From positions 8,542 to 45,433 of the forward strand of contig NZ_NVPR01000029.1 of assembly GCF_002551815.1 (NCBI RefSeq): 36,892 nt of DNA, given 5' to 3'. The DNA comes from Bacillus sp. AFS098217 (GTDB lineage: Bacteria > Bacillota > Bacilli > Bacillales > Bacillaceae_G). Under the pieces are notes generated by a model. It was given only the letters and a program-made list of their open reading frames with translations. It was not told where the DNA came from and did no database searches. A program made the position numbers and the translations under genes. Below, piece after piece: positions 23,518 to 32,499 of the stretch; the stretch's first letter is position 1; each line of letters begins with the position of its first letter.

Positions 23518-24408
23518 ATGGAATTAATAATTGACCATGTCACAAAAAAATACGGAGAGAAAGTAGCGTTAAATGATTGTAGTTTACATTTAAAACCAGG
23601 AGTATTAGGACTCTTAGGCCCGAATGGTGCGGGGAAGTCTACACTTATGAGAATTTTAGCAACAATTGAACAACCGACGAATGGTAGTGTGATATGGGAT
23701 GGGGAAAATATTCAAAAGAAACCGAAGCTGTTACGTTCACAACTCGGGTATTTACCGCAAGACTTTGGTGTATATCCAAATATGAACGCAGTCGAGTTTT
23801 TAGAGTATATAGCAGCGATGAAAGGTTTATCAATGAGCTCTTCAAAAAAGCGTATCAATGAATTGCTTGAAGCGCTGAACTTAATGAATGACCGGAAACG
23901 ACTATTAGGCGGCTATTCAGGTGGAATGCGGCAAAGAGTTGGAATTGCACAGGCGCTATTAAATGATCCGAAATTATTGATTGTAGATGAGCCGACAGTA
24001 GGATTGGACCCTGAAGAACGAATTCGGTTTAGAAATTTATTATCTAGTCTTTCTTCTAATAGAATCGTTATTTTATCGACACATATTGTAACGGATATTG
24101 AATCGATTGCGAGTGATATAGCTTTATTATCAAAAGGGAATGTATTAGCCCATATGCGTCCTGAACAACTATTAAAGTATGTGGAGGGGAAAGTATGGGA
24201 ATGGGTTATACCAGCTTCTGAGTTACATAATGTTCAAAAGAAATACATAGTAAGCAGCGCGATTCACCGGAGTGATGGAATTCATGCACGCATCGTTTCC
24301 AGCAATGCTCCTAGTGCTAAAGCGCATATGATCGCAGCCTCTCTTGAAGATGCGTATCTTTATTATGTTTCTTCGAAAGGAGCGCATAAAATTGAACAAT
24401 GTATATAA
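23518..24408 (+). CDS. ABC transporter ATP-binding protein
   Basis: A 296-residue ATPase of an ABC-2 type exporter. It has Walker A GPNGAGKS, Q-loop GYLPQDFG, signature GGYSGGMRQRVG, Walker B LLIVDEPTVGLDP and the switch histidine in STHIVTDIE, then a C-terminal accessory domain of about 90 residues. GTG 23515 and ATG 23518 are both possible; ATG is seven bases after GGTGAGGAGG and is chosen. Its 3' end overlaps the permease start by 17 bases, so the two are translationally coupled. It is intact, unlike the ATPase of the first ABC operon. Confidence 0.88.
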   Translation: MELIIDHVTKKYGEKVALNDCSLHLKPGVLGLLGPNGAGKSTLMRILATIEQPTNGSVIWDGENIQKKPKLLRSQLGYLPQDFGVYPNMNAVEFLEYIAAMKGLSMSSSKKRINELLEALNLMNDRKRLLGGYSGGMRQRVGIAQALLNDPKLLIVDEPTVGLDPEERIRFRNLLSSLSSNRIVILSTHIVTDIESIASDIALLSKGNVLAHMRPEQLLKYVEGKVWEWVIPASELHNVQKKYIVSSAIHRSDGIHARIVSSNAPSAKAHMIAASLEDAYLYYVSSKGAHKIEQCI

Positions 24409-25966
24409 TCTATTTTATTTCATTAAAAACAATTTAATTAGGCAAGTGAGAAGTTATCCATTTTTAATTGTAATTGGATTAACGATTTTTTTTGGGTATG
24501 CTTGTGTGCCAGCAGCTTCAGCAGGGTATGAAATAATTTATCTTGGTGGAGTTAGAGGAATATATAATTCAAATTGGCTTGGTGGTATGGGAGCAATGAC
24601 TTCTACTTTATTTATTTGGTTGCTTGGTTTTTATATGCTAAGAAGTCAAATTTCAGACGATCAACAGTTAGGAGTCGGGCAATTGATTGCAGCTTCACCT
24701 ATAAGTAAATTTCAATATATTTTTAGTAAAACAATTTCTAATTTTATCGTTTTAGTGGCCATTGAGATGGTATTTATTATTGCTTTTATGGTGATGCAAT
24801 TTATACGTGGGGAAGACCTTTCGTTTCAATTAGGTGGTTATTTATATCCACTCTTTTATATTGTATTTCCTTCGTTATTGCTTCTAGCGGCATTCACAAC
24901 TTTTTTTGATGTGTTTCCTGGTTTAAAAGGTGTAGTAGGTAATATTGTGTTCTTTTTCTTGTGGGTGTTATTAGCGATTATGTCGTTTGAAATGCCAAAT
25001 CGTTATTTAGATGTATTTGGTTTAGGAATCATTCGTTCTGATATGATACATGATGCAATGAGAGAATATGAATTTTTAAGAGGAACAAATGGTGGAGGAT
25101 TCGGGTATAACCCGGTAGAGGGAAAGATTAAAACATTTCATTGGGATGGATTGACCTGGAATGCCGAAATACTTGTAACAAGTTTGGTTTGGATTGGAAT
25201 GGCGCTGTTACTACTTTGGCTAACGTCCCTTGTGTTTAATAGATTTCGCACATTTACTAAAGTAAAGGAAAAGGTAAGAGGGTTTGAGGAGAATAAGAAA
25301 ATGATCGCTGTGAATGAACAAAATCATAACTCTTTTACATTCACTTCTATAACGAAAACAAAGAGCATTAGTATGTTTCGTTTAATTAAAGCGGAGCTAT
25401 CGATTATGTTAAAAGGGTTTACGATTTGGTGGTATGTAATTGCGATTGGGCTTATAGCATTTGGATTGATATGTCCGGTAGATATATCAAAAGGATGGCT
25501 ACCTATTATTATAATTTGGCCAATTGCAATTTGGTCACAAATGGCAACTAGAGAACGGTTTTATAGGACAAATCAAATTATTTATTCAAGTTGTTCTCCT
25601 TTGTATAAATTTTTTGCGACGTGGATTTCAGGGATTATAGTAGGGGGTATCATCTCCAGTGGTCTTATCATTCAATTTATATTAATTGAAGATATTTCAT
25701 TTTTGCTTTCTTGGCTTAGTGGCATAGTATTCATCTCAACACTCGCATTGGCACTTGGTGTATGGAGTAGGACACGTAAGTTATTTGAAGTACTGTATAT
25801 ACTCTTATGGTATTTAGGTCCAGTAAATCATCTTCCATATTTAGATTTCTTAGGGATATCAACATCACACGCAAGTTTGTATAGTATGTTATCTGTTTTA
25901 CTACTATGTATCGCATTAATCGGACAAGCGCAACAAACAGGGAGAGTATGGTTAATATTCAAGTGA
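24392..25966 (+). CDS. ABC exporter membrane protein
   Basis: A 524-residue polytopic permease with about twelve hydrophobic segments in two halves (roughly 20-240 and 345-520) joined by a charged linker (KVKEKVRGFEENKK). LRSQISDDQQLGVGQLIAASPISKF and the second-half MATRERFYRTNQIIYSSC resemble the cytoplasmic coupling loops of ABC-2 permeases. The frame is open back to 24344, but AAAGGAGCG at 24376-24384 directs initiation to TTG 24392. It is paired with the ATPase upstream and followed by a lipoprotein gene, suggesting a three-part exporter or envelope-stress module. The substrate is unknown. Confidence 0.8.
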   Translation: MNNVYNLFYFIKNNLIRQVRSYPFLIVIGLTIFFGYACVPAASAGYEIIYLGGVRGIYNSNWLGGMGAMTSTLFIWLLGFYMLRSQISDDQQLGVGQLIAASPISKFQYIFSKTISNFIVLVAIEMVFIIAFMVMQFIRGEDLSFQLGGYLYPLFYIVFPSLLLLAAFTTFFDVFPGLKGVVGNIVFFFLWVLLAIMSFEMPNRYLDVFGLGIIRSDMIHDAMREYEFLRGTNGGGFGYNPVEGKIKTFHWDGLTWNAEILVTSLVWIGMALLLLWLTSLVFNRFRTFTKVKEKVRGFEENKKMIAVNEQNHNSFTFTSITKTKSISMFRLIKAELSIMLKGFTIWWYVIAIGLIAFGLICPVDISKGWLPIIIIWPIAIWSQMATRERFYRTNQIIYSSCSPLYKFFATWISGIIVGGIISSGLIIQFILIEDISFLLSWLSGIVFISTLALALGVWSRTRKLFEVLYILLWYLGPVNHLPYLDFLGISTSHASLYSMLSVLLLCIALIGQAQQTGRVWLIFK

Positions 25967-25987
25967 GTGGCCAAGAGGAGTGATGGA

Positions 25988-26788
25988 ATGAAGAATATAA
26001 AAGAGAAAATGTATTTGTTTTCATTTATAAGTGTCATGACTTTGAATTTAGTAGCTTGTGATGCAAACAAAAATGAAGCAACAGTCTCCAAAAAGTTTGC
26101 TGCTAAAAATATAAATGAAATTCATGTGAAAACAATAGGACAAGATATTAAATTACATTCGACATCTGAAAAGAGTATTATAGTTGATACAGGAGAGGTA
26201 AAAGATGCCAAAATAAAAGAAGATGGAGAGAAGTTAGAAATTATAACAGAGAATTCTTCGTCTATTGTGAATTTAAAAACAGCTACTGTACATATATATC
26301 TTCCTGAAAAAACATATAAAAAAATAGATGTCAAAACAGAATCAGGAGAGGTAGTAGGAGAAAATATAGCATCAAAACAATTGGATTTTTATAGTGATTC
26401 AAGTGATATAACAATAAAGGACTATAAAGGAGAAAAAATAAAAGGTGTTTCTAAGTCAGGGGGAATTACGTTACGGGGAGTAGAAGGGAACTTTGATATT
26501 CAAAATAATACGGGTGAGGTGAATGTATCGACTGTTTCAGAATTGAAAAATGAAAATAAAATAAAAACTGAATCCTCTAATATAAATATACACTTTCAGA
26601 AAGACCCAAAAAGCCTAGAAGTTGATTTATCAACACGTGCAGGTCAAATAAAAACTGAATTTTCACTTTCATCCGAAAAAGGAAACGACCATAAAGTAAA
26701 GGGACATATAGGAAATGGAAAAGAGGATGACACGAAATTAACAGTACAGTCCATGACAGGAAGTATTATATTAAAGCCTGGTGGATAA
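25988..26788 (+). CDS. DUF4097-type lipoprotein of the ABC operon
   Basis: A 266-residue predicted lipoprotein. A signal sequence ends in lipobox LVAC with the acylated Cys at 24. The mature part is a run of short beta-type repeats (KTESGEVVG, SDSSDITIKD, VSKSGGITLRG, NNTGEVNVS, ESSNINIHF), the right-handed beta pattern of DUF4097 proteins. The frame is open back to 25967, but AAGAGGAGTG lies before ATG 25988. It should sit on the outer face of the membrane beside the permease. YvlB and related proteins share the fold. Its function is unknown; a sensor or accessory role in the exporter is a guess from position. Confidence 0.78.
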   Translation: MKNIKEKMYLFSFISVMTLNLVACDANKNEATVSKKFAAKNINEIHVKTIGQDIKLHSTSEKSIIVDTGEVKDAKIKEDGEKLEIITENSSSIVNLKTATVHIYLPEKTYKKIDVKTESGEVVGENIASKQLDFYSDSSDITIKDYKGEKIKGVSKSGGITLRGVEGNFDIQNNTGEVNVSTVSELKNENKIKTESSNINIHFQKDPKSLEVDLSTRAGQIKTEFSLSSEKGNDHKVKGHIGNGKEDDTKLTVQSMTGSIILKPGG

Positions 26789-26863
26789 AGGTTCTTTACC
26801 ATAATTGTAGTTTATAAGATTTGATTATAAGTACCTCACAAGCACGACCAAGAAAAAATTAGT

Positions 26864-26907
26864 AACAAAACACATTCCAAATAGATCTGTTTGGAGTGTG
26901 TTTTGTT
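26864..26907. terminator. Bidirectional hairpin between convergent genes
   Basis: AACAAAACACATTCCAAA pairs with TTTGGAGTGTGTTTTGTT at 17 of 18 positions around eight bases. It serves the lipoprotein operon on plus and the TetR gene on minus. Confidence 0.75.
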
Positions 26908-26949
26908 GTGTAAATAGTTTTTGATTTGTATATTTTAAATTGGTTTGGA

Positions 26950-27576
26950 TTAGAGAATTTTCTGATCTTCCTGGTGGGAGGATAGGAGCATGGTTTGTAG
27001 TGCTTTTCCATATAAATCAAGGGGTATGTGATTTTGACTAATGTGATAAAATATGGACATGCCATTTTCTAACGACAGCATGGTCCACGCTATTTCTTCG
27101 GTAGATAAAGTAGATTTGTAATTCTCCTTCAATAGTAAACTCTCAATTGATTTAGAAATTTGTTTTACCGCTTCAGTTACCATGTTAGACCATTTATGGC
27201 GTACGGATTCTTCACGCATTGCATATAGAAGAAATTCCATGCTAAGCATACTCCATGTGTGAGTTTGCTGTCTAACTGAATCAAAATACTCATCCATCGT
27301 TTCAATAAAATGTGATAATGACTGCTGCTGTCCTATTACTTGACGGATGTTCCGCACATATAAATTCATTTGTTGTTCTACTATGGCTAAGAAGAGATCT
27401 TCTTTCGTATGAAAATGAGCATAAACAGCTCCTTTACTAAATCCAGCATGTTCTGCAATCTTATCAACAGAAGCTCCATGAAATCCTAATTTGGCAAAAG
27501 TTTCAAAAGCTGATTCCAAGAGTAATTGTCGTGTTTCTTTCTTCCTCTCCTCTTGGGTTAATCTTCGTCGGTTCAT
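26950..27576 (-). CDS. TetR-family transcriptional regulator
   Basis: A 208-residue repressor of the TetR class. The N-terminal helix-turn-helix spans about residues 15-60, with GASVDKIAEHAGFSKGAVYA and HFHTKEDLFLAI. The all-helical C-terminal part would bind a ligand. AAGGAGGAG lies five bases before ATG 27576. It converges on the ABC-lipoprotein operon and lies inside the same repeat-bracketed block, so control of that exporter is plausible but the operon promoter was not seen to share its operator. Autoregulation through the site at 27604-27634 is likely. Confidence 0.85.
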   Translation of the reverse strand: MNRRRLTQEERKKETRQLLLESAFETFAKLGFHGASVDKIAEHAGFSKGAVYAHFHTKEDLFLAIVEQQMNLYVRNIRQVIGQQQSLSHFIETMDEYFDSVRQQTHTWSMLSMEFLLYAMREESVRHKWSNMVTEAVKQISKSIESLLLKENYKSTLSTEEIAWTMLSLENGMSIFYHISQNHIPLDLYGKALQTMLLSSHQEDQKIL

Positions 27577-27603
27577 CGTACTCCTCCTTTTCTTGACAAG
27601 TTA

Positions 27604-27634
27604 TATAGTATTAATATACCGTATAGTATGTAAA
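27604..27634 (-). promoter_or_regulatory. Promoter and possible operator of the TetR gene
   Basis: On the minus strand TTTACA (27634-27629) and TACTAT (27610-27605) are 18 bases apart. TATAGTAT occurs twice on plus (27604-27611 and 27622-27629), with ATATACCGTAT between, giving a repeat-rich site overlapping the promoter. Confidence 0.45.
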
Positions 27635-27687
27635 TTCTTATTGGTATATAAATTATAGACGATATCTCGTCAGAAAGTGACCATTAT

Positions 27688-27878
27688 ATAAATCTATTTT
27701 AATTTTTCGACATCTAAACCTCTGCTATGCAGAATAAAAAGTAACCTACACTCGTTTGCTCTTTCTGTTGTTACTTCGCATGTGGCAGAAAAAGGTCCTG
27801 ACCGCTTCTATGTATGGCAGATGCTCTCTCCCACCTAAAAGAGGGGGGGTATGTCGTTTTTTTAATTGATGTATATAT
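27688..27878 (-). repeat. Dispersed bcr-type repeat, copy 3 (inverted)
   Basis: The reverse complement matches copy 2 from ATATATACATC to TTTAT. It includes AGGTGGGAGAGAGCATCTG, CTTTTTCTGCCACATGCG and CAAACGAGTGTAGG. It lies between the divergent TetR and ctaB genes. With copy 2 it forms an inverted pair around about 4.6 kb. Confidence 0.8.
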
Positions 27879-27944
27879 AGTAATGAAATTTTTGATTGTA
27901 GTAAGATATAGTAAGAGAGTCTAGTAAAAGGGAGAAGGGGTATC

Positions 27945-28862
27945 ATGCAAAGGAAAGAAGAGTTAGTAACTTCGAAACAGAAAGTATCAAACATTTTGGC
28001 GCAAACTGTTAAGAGCGGGATTATCAAGTCGAACCTAATTCCAATGTTTGCAGGATTGACATTGGCTTTATATAAATACCAAATTAGCCCGCTTGAGAAG
28101 ATTCCGGAAATTATATTTGCTTTTATTGGTTCGATTTTAGTAATAGGTGCGGCAGGGGCGTTTAATAACTTATATGATCGTGATATTGATTCGATTATGG
28201 AGAGAACAAAAAATAGACCAACTGTGACTGGGGAAATAAGTCCTAAGGTTGTATTATACCTTGGAATCTTAATGACTATCTTTGGGTTAATAGCGCTATC
28301 ATTAACTACGTATTTAGCAGCATTGTTAGGATTTTTAGGCTTATTTTTGTATATTGTACCGTATACAATGTGGAGCAAAAGAAGAACAATTTACAATACA
28401 GAAATAGGAAGTATTTCAGGGGCAATGCCACCACTCATCGGCTGGGCTGCTATTTACCCAGATATAACGCATCCGGCTATTATTGGTCTTTTTATCATAA
28501 TGGTTATTTGGCAAATGCCTCATTTCTATGCCATAGCTATTCGCAAACATAATGAGTATAAAGCTGCGAAGGTTCCGATGCTTCCAGTAGTCAAAGGTGT
28601 GAAAAGAACATATATACAAACGAATATTTATTTAATCATTTTAATTGGAATCAGTGTTCTTTTAGGCTCTTTAAGTGTTGGACTTATGTTGGTAGCGCTT
28701 CTTTTAAGTATTTTATGGCTTATTTTAAGTATTTTTGGTTATAAAAAAATGGATTCAGAGAAATGGGCAAAAGCATTGTTTATTTTTTCTCTTTTCCATA
28801 TGACGATTTTATTTTCAACAATTATTATCTATTCCCTTATCGGTGTTTTTTTCGGAAGCTGA
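27945..28862 (+). CDS. ctaB: Protoheme IX farnesyltransferase (heme O synthase)
   Basis: A 305-residue integral membrane prenyltransferase of the UbiA superfamily that adds a farnesyl group to heme B, giving heme O for terminal oxidases. The first Asp-rich site is N74-D78-D82 (NNLYDRDIDS) followed by RTKNRP. The heme-synthase loop YTMWSKRRTIYNTEIGSISG and the second acidic region (HNEYKAAKVPMLPVVKG) are present, with about nine membrane helices. GGGAGAAGGGG precedes ATG 27945. It stands alone and is not with ctaA or oxidase genes, so it may be a second copy in this genome. Confidence 0.92.
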   Translation: MQRKEELVTSKQKVSNILAQTVKSGIIKSNLIPMFAGLTLALYKYQISPLEKIPEIIFAFIGSILVIGAAGAFNNLYDRDIDSIMERTKNRPTVTGEISPKVVLYLGILMTIFGLIALSLTTYLAALLGFLGLFLYIVPYTMWSKRRTIYNTEIGSISGAMPPLIGWAAIYPDITHPAIIGLFIIMVIWQMPHFYAIAIRKHNEYKAAKVPMLPVVKGVKRTYIQTNIYLIILIGISVLLGSLSVGLMLVALLLSILWLILSIFGYKKMDSEKWAKALFIFSLFHMTILFSTIIIYSLIGVFFGS

Positions 28863-28914
28863 ATATATGTAACGAATTAAGATTTTCAGAATGGTTTGAT
28901 TTGTAAAAAACAAG

Positions 28915-28958
28915 AAAAAACCAATTTCTCGCGTATAAAAAAGAGAGATTGGTTTTTT
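28915..28958. terminator. Bidirectional terminator between ctaB and the kinase gene
   Basis: AAAAAACCAATTTCTC pairs with GAGAGATTGGTTTTTT perfectly over 16 bases around 12. Convergent genes lie on either side. The minus-strand operon has no nearer terminator. Confidence 0.9.
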
Positions 28959-29052
28959 CGCGTAGGAATAAATTTTGTTTATGTTTGTGCTGTTAAATAG
29001 AACAATAGTAATCGTTACTTGAATCAAACTGTATTTTTGTCGGCAATAAGTA

Positions 29053-30144
29053 CTATAGAGTTGGAAGTGTAATATGGATCGTTGTCCCTTTCTCTACTTC
29101 ACTGTCTACATGAATTGTTCCGCCATGCGCTGTTATAATTTTATGAGCGATTGCCATTCCTAGGCCGGTGCCTTCGCTTGAAACATTTGTAGTTGTCCCT
29201 CGGTAGTACTGTTTAAATAAATTTTGAACCGTCATTTCATCCATACCGGTGCCAGTATCTTCTATTATAATATGTATATCGTTCTCTAATGAGATAGTGG
29301 TATGAATTTTTGTTCCTTCATGGTTATGTAAAACAGCGTTTATAAATAAGTTTTGTAAAGAACGGTGGAGTAATTTTGTATCAATAGGAATCATTATTTT
29401 TGTTTCGTCTGACTGAAAGCTAAAATGATAATGTTCAGACCGTGGATCGTTTGTTATATCAGCTATTATTCTTCTTGTAAATTCAACAATGTTTATTTCT
29501 TCTGTTCTTAATGGGATCTGTGAATCTTGAAGACGAAAGGAGAGATTTAAGTCTTCAATTAATTCTTTCATATGGTCCCCTTTTTGCTGAATCTCTTGCA
29601 AGAACTTCTCTTTTTCTTCCTGACTCCACTTATGATCGGGTGATAACATAAGTGCACTGTATCCTGTAATATAAGTGAGCGGTGTTTTTAAATCGTGAGA
29701 GATTCCTGCCATCCATTCTCGTTTCATTTTTTCTAATTGCTCTCGTTCATTCTCTATTTCTCGTAATCTGTTTGTTAAATGTTCTATATTTAGGAAGACG
29801 TCTTTATATAAGTGATAAGGACCTTTTAATTTTCCAGTTTTTTTATTGTACATTTGTTTCGTACTTTCTGGCGCCGCATAAGAACCTTCTGCTAGATGGT
29901 TAATCCATGAAATCATTCGAAATAAAGGTTTCCCTATATGCCATCCATATATAATAGCACCTAAAATAAGAGTGCATATAAACAGACTGAAAACGATAAG
30001 AGCTTCTGTGTCCTTGTTGTCTGTATTTATTCCAATAAGGGGCAATATAATTTCTATTAAGACTGCCATTACAATCCCCATAAAAAAAGTGCCGATAACT
30101 AAACTAAGAATGAAATGAAAGCCTAGTCGGAAACCGATTTTCAT
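29053..30144 (-). CDS. HAMP-type sensor histidine kinase
   Basis: A 363-residue kinase. Two membrane helices (about 10-35 and 48-66) enclose only a short loop, so a large external sensor is lacking. A HAMP-like linker follows (KPLFRMISWINHLAEG). The HisKA domain has phosphoacceptor H150 in GISHDLKTPLTYI. The ATPase domain has NLFINAVLHN, IEDTGTGM and GTGLGMAIAHKI. Its ATG overlaps the regulator stop (ATGA at 30144-30141), so the pair is translationally coupled. No transporter or obvious target lies next to it; the signal is unknown. Confidence 0.87.
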   Translation of the reverse strand: MKIGFRLGFHFILSLVIGTFFMGIVMAVLIEIILPLIGINTDNKDTEALIVFSLFICTLILGAIIYGWHIGKPLFRMISWINHLAEGSYAAPESTKQMYNKKTGKLKGPYHLYKDVFLNIEHLTNRLREIENEREQLEKMKREWMAGISHDLKTPLTYITGYSALMLSPDHKWSQEEKEKFLQEIQQKGDHMKELIEDLNLSFRLQDSQIPLRTEEINIVEFTRRIIADITNDPRSEHYHFSFQSDETKIMIPIDTKLLHRSLQNLFINAVLHNHEGTKIHTTISLENDIHIIIEDTGTGMDEMTVQNLFKQYYRGTTTNVSSEGTGLGMAIAHKIITAHGGTIHVDSEVEKGTTIHITLPTL

Positions 30145-30860
30145 TTGGACAGCTCCTTAGTATGCGGGATAAATTTGTAGCCGATTCCTCTTAAATTAAT
30201 GATATATTGAGGGGACCGTGGATCGACTTCTATTTTCTTGCGTAATTTAGAAATGTGCATAACTACTGTTTTATCATCACCCATAGAAGAGAGTCCCCAT
30301 ACTTGCTCATATAGCTGCTCAGCTGTAAAAATTCGATTTGGATGTGTACATAAGAAAGTAAGTAATTCTAGTTCTTTTGCTGTACAATGAACAGGTTTTT
30401 CGTGTACAGTCATACGTCCTTCGCTTGGATAGAGAGAAAAGGACTGGAAATGTAGATTTGAATTTTCTACTTGTTGGTTATCTAGCAGCATACGTTGTCT
30501 ACGTAATTGTACGTTAATTCGAGCAGCTACTTCTAAAGGGTTAAAAGGCTTTGTTATGTAATCATCCCCGCCAATTCCGAGGCCTGTTAATTTATCTAAA
30601 TCACTGGATCGTGCTGTTACAAATAAAATAGGAGTATTTGTATAGTTTCGAATTTGTCTACATAGTTCGAAACCATCTATGTCTGGTAGCATAACATCAA
30701 GTAAAATGATATCGAATGAATGATTTTTAATTAAGTTTAACGTCTCTGTACCGTTTATAGCGGTTGTTATATGAATGAAGTTTTCTTTCTTTAAGGTAAG
30801 TACCAACATATCTAATATGCCTTGTTCATCATCTATTAAAAGGATCTTTTCTGTTCTCAT
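30141..30860 (-). CDS. OmpR/PhoB-family response regulator
   Basis: A 239-residue regulator with a receiver domain (D10-D11, phosphoacceptor D55 in LLDVMLPD, Thr/Lys at VTARS and YITKPF) and a winged helix at about 140-232 (TAKELELLTFLCTHPNRIFT, YEQVWG, VMHISKLRKKIE, LRGIGYKF). AAAGGCGG lies before ATG 30860. The cognate kinase overlaps its 3' end. No binding site could be identified. The 95-base upstream gap to the aspartokinase terminator must hold the promoter. Confidence 0.88.
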   Translation of the reverse strand: MRTEKILLIDDEQGILDMLVLTLKKENFIHITTAINGTETLNLIKNHSFDIILLDVMLPDIDGFELCRQIRNYTNTPILFVTARSSDLDKLTGLGIGGDDYITKPFNPLEVAARINVQLRRQRMLLDNQQVENSNLHFQSFSLYPSEGRMTVHEKPVHCTAKELELLTFLCTHPNRIFTAEQLYEQVWGLSSMGDDKTVVMHISKLRKKIEVDPRSPQYIINLRGIGYKFIPHTKELSK

Positions 30861-30956
30861 TATGTATCCGCCTTTACATGTTTTTCGTATCGTTTAGAAG
30901 TGATTTGGAAAATATTTCACATGTAATAGTGTAACATAATTGTATTTTGCTGGAGA

Positions 30957-30996
30957 AAAAATAAGAGCAAAGAAGATGTTCTTTGCTCTTATTTTT
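30957..30996. terminator. Terminator after aspartokinase gene
   Basis: AAAATAAGAGCAAAGAA (30958-30974) pairs with TTCTTTGCTCTTATTTT (30979-30995) perfectly around four bases. Read on minus it ends in U. It closes the lysC unit. Confidence 0.9.
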
Positions 30997-31005
30997 GTAA
31001 TGAAA

Positions 31006-32235
31006 TTAATTCATTTGTACCATAGGTTCAATTTTAGCCATAAATGATTGGTGAAGTGCTTCTACACCATCTACTAAGTGTAAGCGGTCGATTACAACAG
31101 ATACTTTAATTTCAGATGTACTTACCATTTTAATATGAATATTTCCTTCTTTTAATGTAGAGAACATATTAGCAGCGACACCTGGATTAGATACCATGCC
31201 AGACCCTACGATAGATACTTTTGCTAGATGATTTTCGTATTCTACAGATTCATAGTGAAGTGCTTCTTGATTTTGTTCTAATACTTCTAATGTTTCTCTT
31301 AAATCATTGGAGTGAATAGAGAAGGATAGATGTACAGTTCCTTCATTTGTAATACTTTGAATAATAATGTCAACATTAATATGAGCAGTAGCTAATGTAG
31401 AGAAAACAGTTGAGAGCGATCCTTGTTCGAGTCCTTTAATTGTGACGCGTGTAATATTATCTTCAAATGCAATACCTTTTACCACCGATTGTTGTTCCAT
31501 GTTACATTCTCCCCTTACAATTGTCCCATTTTCTTGTTTCATACTTGAGCGAACTTCTAACAATACGTTATGATTTTTTGCAAATTCAACAGCACGTGGG
31601 TGTAAGACACCAGCACCTAAATTTGCGAGTTCTAACATTTCATCATAAGAAATTTCATCTAATTTATAAGCGTCATTTACAACGCGTGGATCAGTTGTAT
31701 AAACGCCTGTTACATCTGTGTAAATATCACATTTTTTTGCTTTCAGCGCAGCTGCTAATGCAACAGCAGTAGTATCAGAACCACCGCGACCTAGGGTTGT
31801 AATTTCTTTTTCTTCACTTAAGCCTTGGAAACCAGCCACAATGACAATTGTTCCTTCTTGTAAATGGGATTGGATACGTTCTGTGTTAATATCAGTAATC
31901 CGTGCACTACTATGTACAGATTCTGTTGTAATACCAGCTTGCCAACCAGTTAGTGAAATAGCGTTGTACCCTTTTGTTTGCAGCGCAATTGTTAAGAGGG
32001 AAATCGTTACTTGTTCGCCAGTTGTTAAAAGCATATCCATTTCACGTCTACTTGGATTGTCAGTAATAGCGCTAGCGAGTGCAACGAGTTCATCTGTATT
32101 TTTGCCCATTGCAGAAACGACAGAAACAACGCTATGACCTCGCTCATATTCCTTTATAATTAAATCTGCTACATGTTGAATGCGCTGTATACTTCCGACA
32201 GAAGTACCACCAAATTTTTGAACAATCGTTTCCAT
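31006..32235 (-). CDS. lysC: Aspartokinase (lysine-responsive type)
   Basis: A 409-residue aspartate kinase, which phosphorylates aspartate at the head of the lysine, threonine and methionine pathway. It has KFGGTSVGS (7-15), SAMGKNTDEL, LLTTGEQVTISLL, LGRGGSDTTAVALAAAL and DIYTDVTGVYTTDPR. Two C-terminal ACT domains (about 265-400) would bind the feedback inhibitor. A lysine riboswitch lies upstream, so lysine should lower expression; the product resembles B. subtilis aspartokinase II. In that family an internal start makes a separate beta subunit; I did not locate one with confidence here. ATG 32235 is preceded by AAGAAGGAA. Confidence 0.92.
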   Translation of the reverse strand: METIVQKFGGTSVGSIQRIQHVADLIIKEYERGHSVVSVVSAMGKNTDELVALASAITDNPSRREMDMLLTTGEQVTISLLTIALQTKGYNAISLTGWQAGITTESVHSSARITDINTERIQSHLQEGTIVIVAGFQGLSEEKEITTLGRGGSDTTAVALAAALKAKKCDIYTDVTGVYTTDPRVVNDAYKLDEISYDEMLELANLGAGVLHPRAVEFAKNHNVLLEVRSSMKQENGTIVRGECNMEQQSVVKGIAFEDNITRVTIKGLEQGSLSTVFSTLATAHINVDIIIQSITNEGTVHLSFSIHSNDLRETLEVLEQNQEALHYESVEYENHLAKVSIVGSGMVSNPGVAANMFSTLKEGNIHIKMVSTSEIKVSVVIDRLHLVDGVEALHQSFMAKIEPMVQMN

Positions 32236-32342
32236 TACAAATTCCTTCTTTCATCCATTTTTGTTAATAAATCAGGAAAGGTGTAAACATATATAGGAGA
32301 GTAATGTATAAATCCCCCAATATCCCTGTAGTTACCGGAAAG

Positions 32343-32382
32343 AAAAATAAAAAAACACCATCTCAAATAGATGAGGATGGTG
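32343..32382 (-). terminator. Second terminator in the lysC leader
   Basis: On minus, CACCATCCTCA (32382-32372) pairs with TGAGATGGTG (32365-32356), one base bulged, then seven U and a further U-rich stretch. It lies between the riboswitch terminator and lysC, about 110 bases before the start. Confidence 0.75.
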
Positions 32383-32431
32383 CTGTTACAGGAAAAGGGA
32401 AACAGAAAAAGGAGCTAATAAAAAAAACGCC

Positions 32432-32471
32432 AAAAAAGGAATATCATAATAAGCATGATATCTCTTTTTTG
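32432..32471 (-). terminator. Riboswitch-linked terminator of lysC
   Basis: On minus, ATATCAT and ATGATAT pair around seven bases and are followed by CCTTTTTT. It directly follows the lysine aptamer and is the expected off-switch hairpin. Confidence 0.7.
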
Positions 32472-32499
32472 TAGATAGCTCTTCATACATACACGTCTG

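Noticed and set aside
23117-27687. The repeat-bracketed block as a composite transposon or genomic island
   Set aside because: No transposase, integrase, clear target duplication or shift in base composition was seen. Only the inverted repeats support it, so it is kept as an observation and not called a mobile element.
27746-28378. 210-codon minus-strand frame
   Set aside because: It spans the dispersed repeat and the antisense of ctaB, so it is a shadow of a conserved gene.
31467-32137. Two plus-strand frames of about 100 codons opposite lysC
   Set aside because: They are antisense to a well-supported aspartokinase, with cysteine/leucine-rich shadow composition and no ribosome sites.
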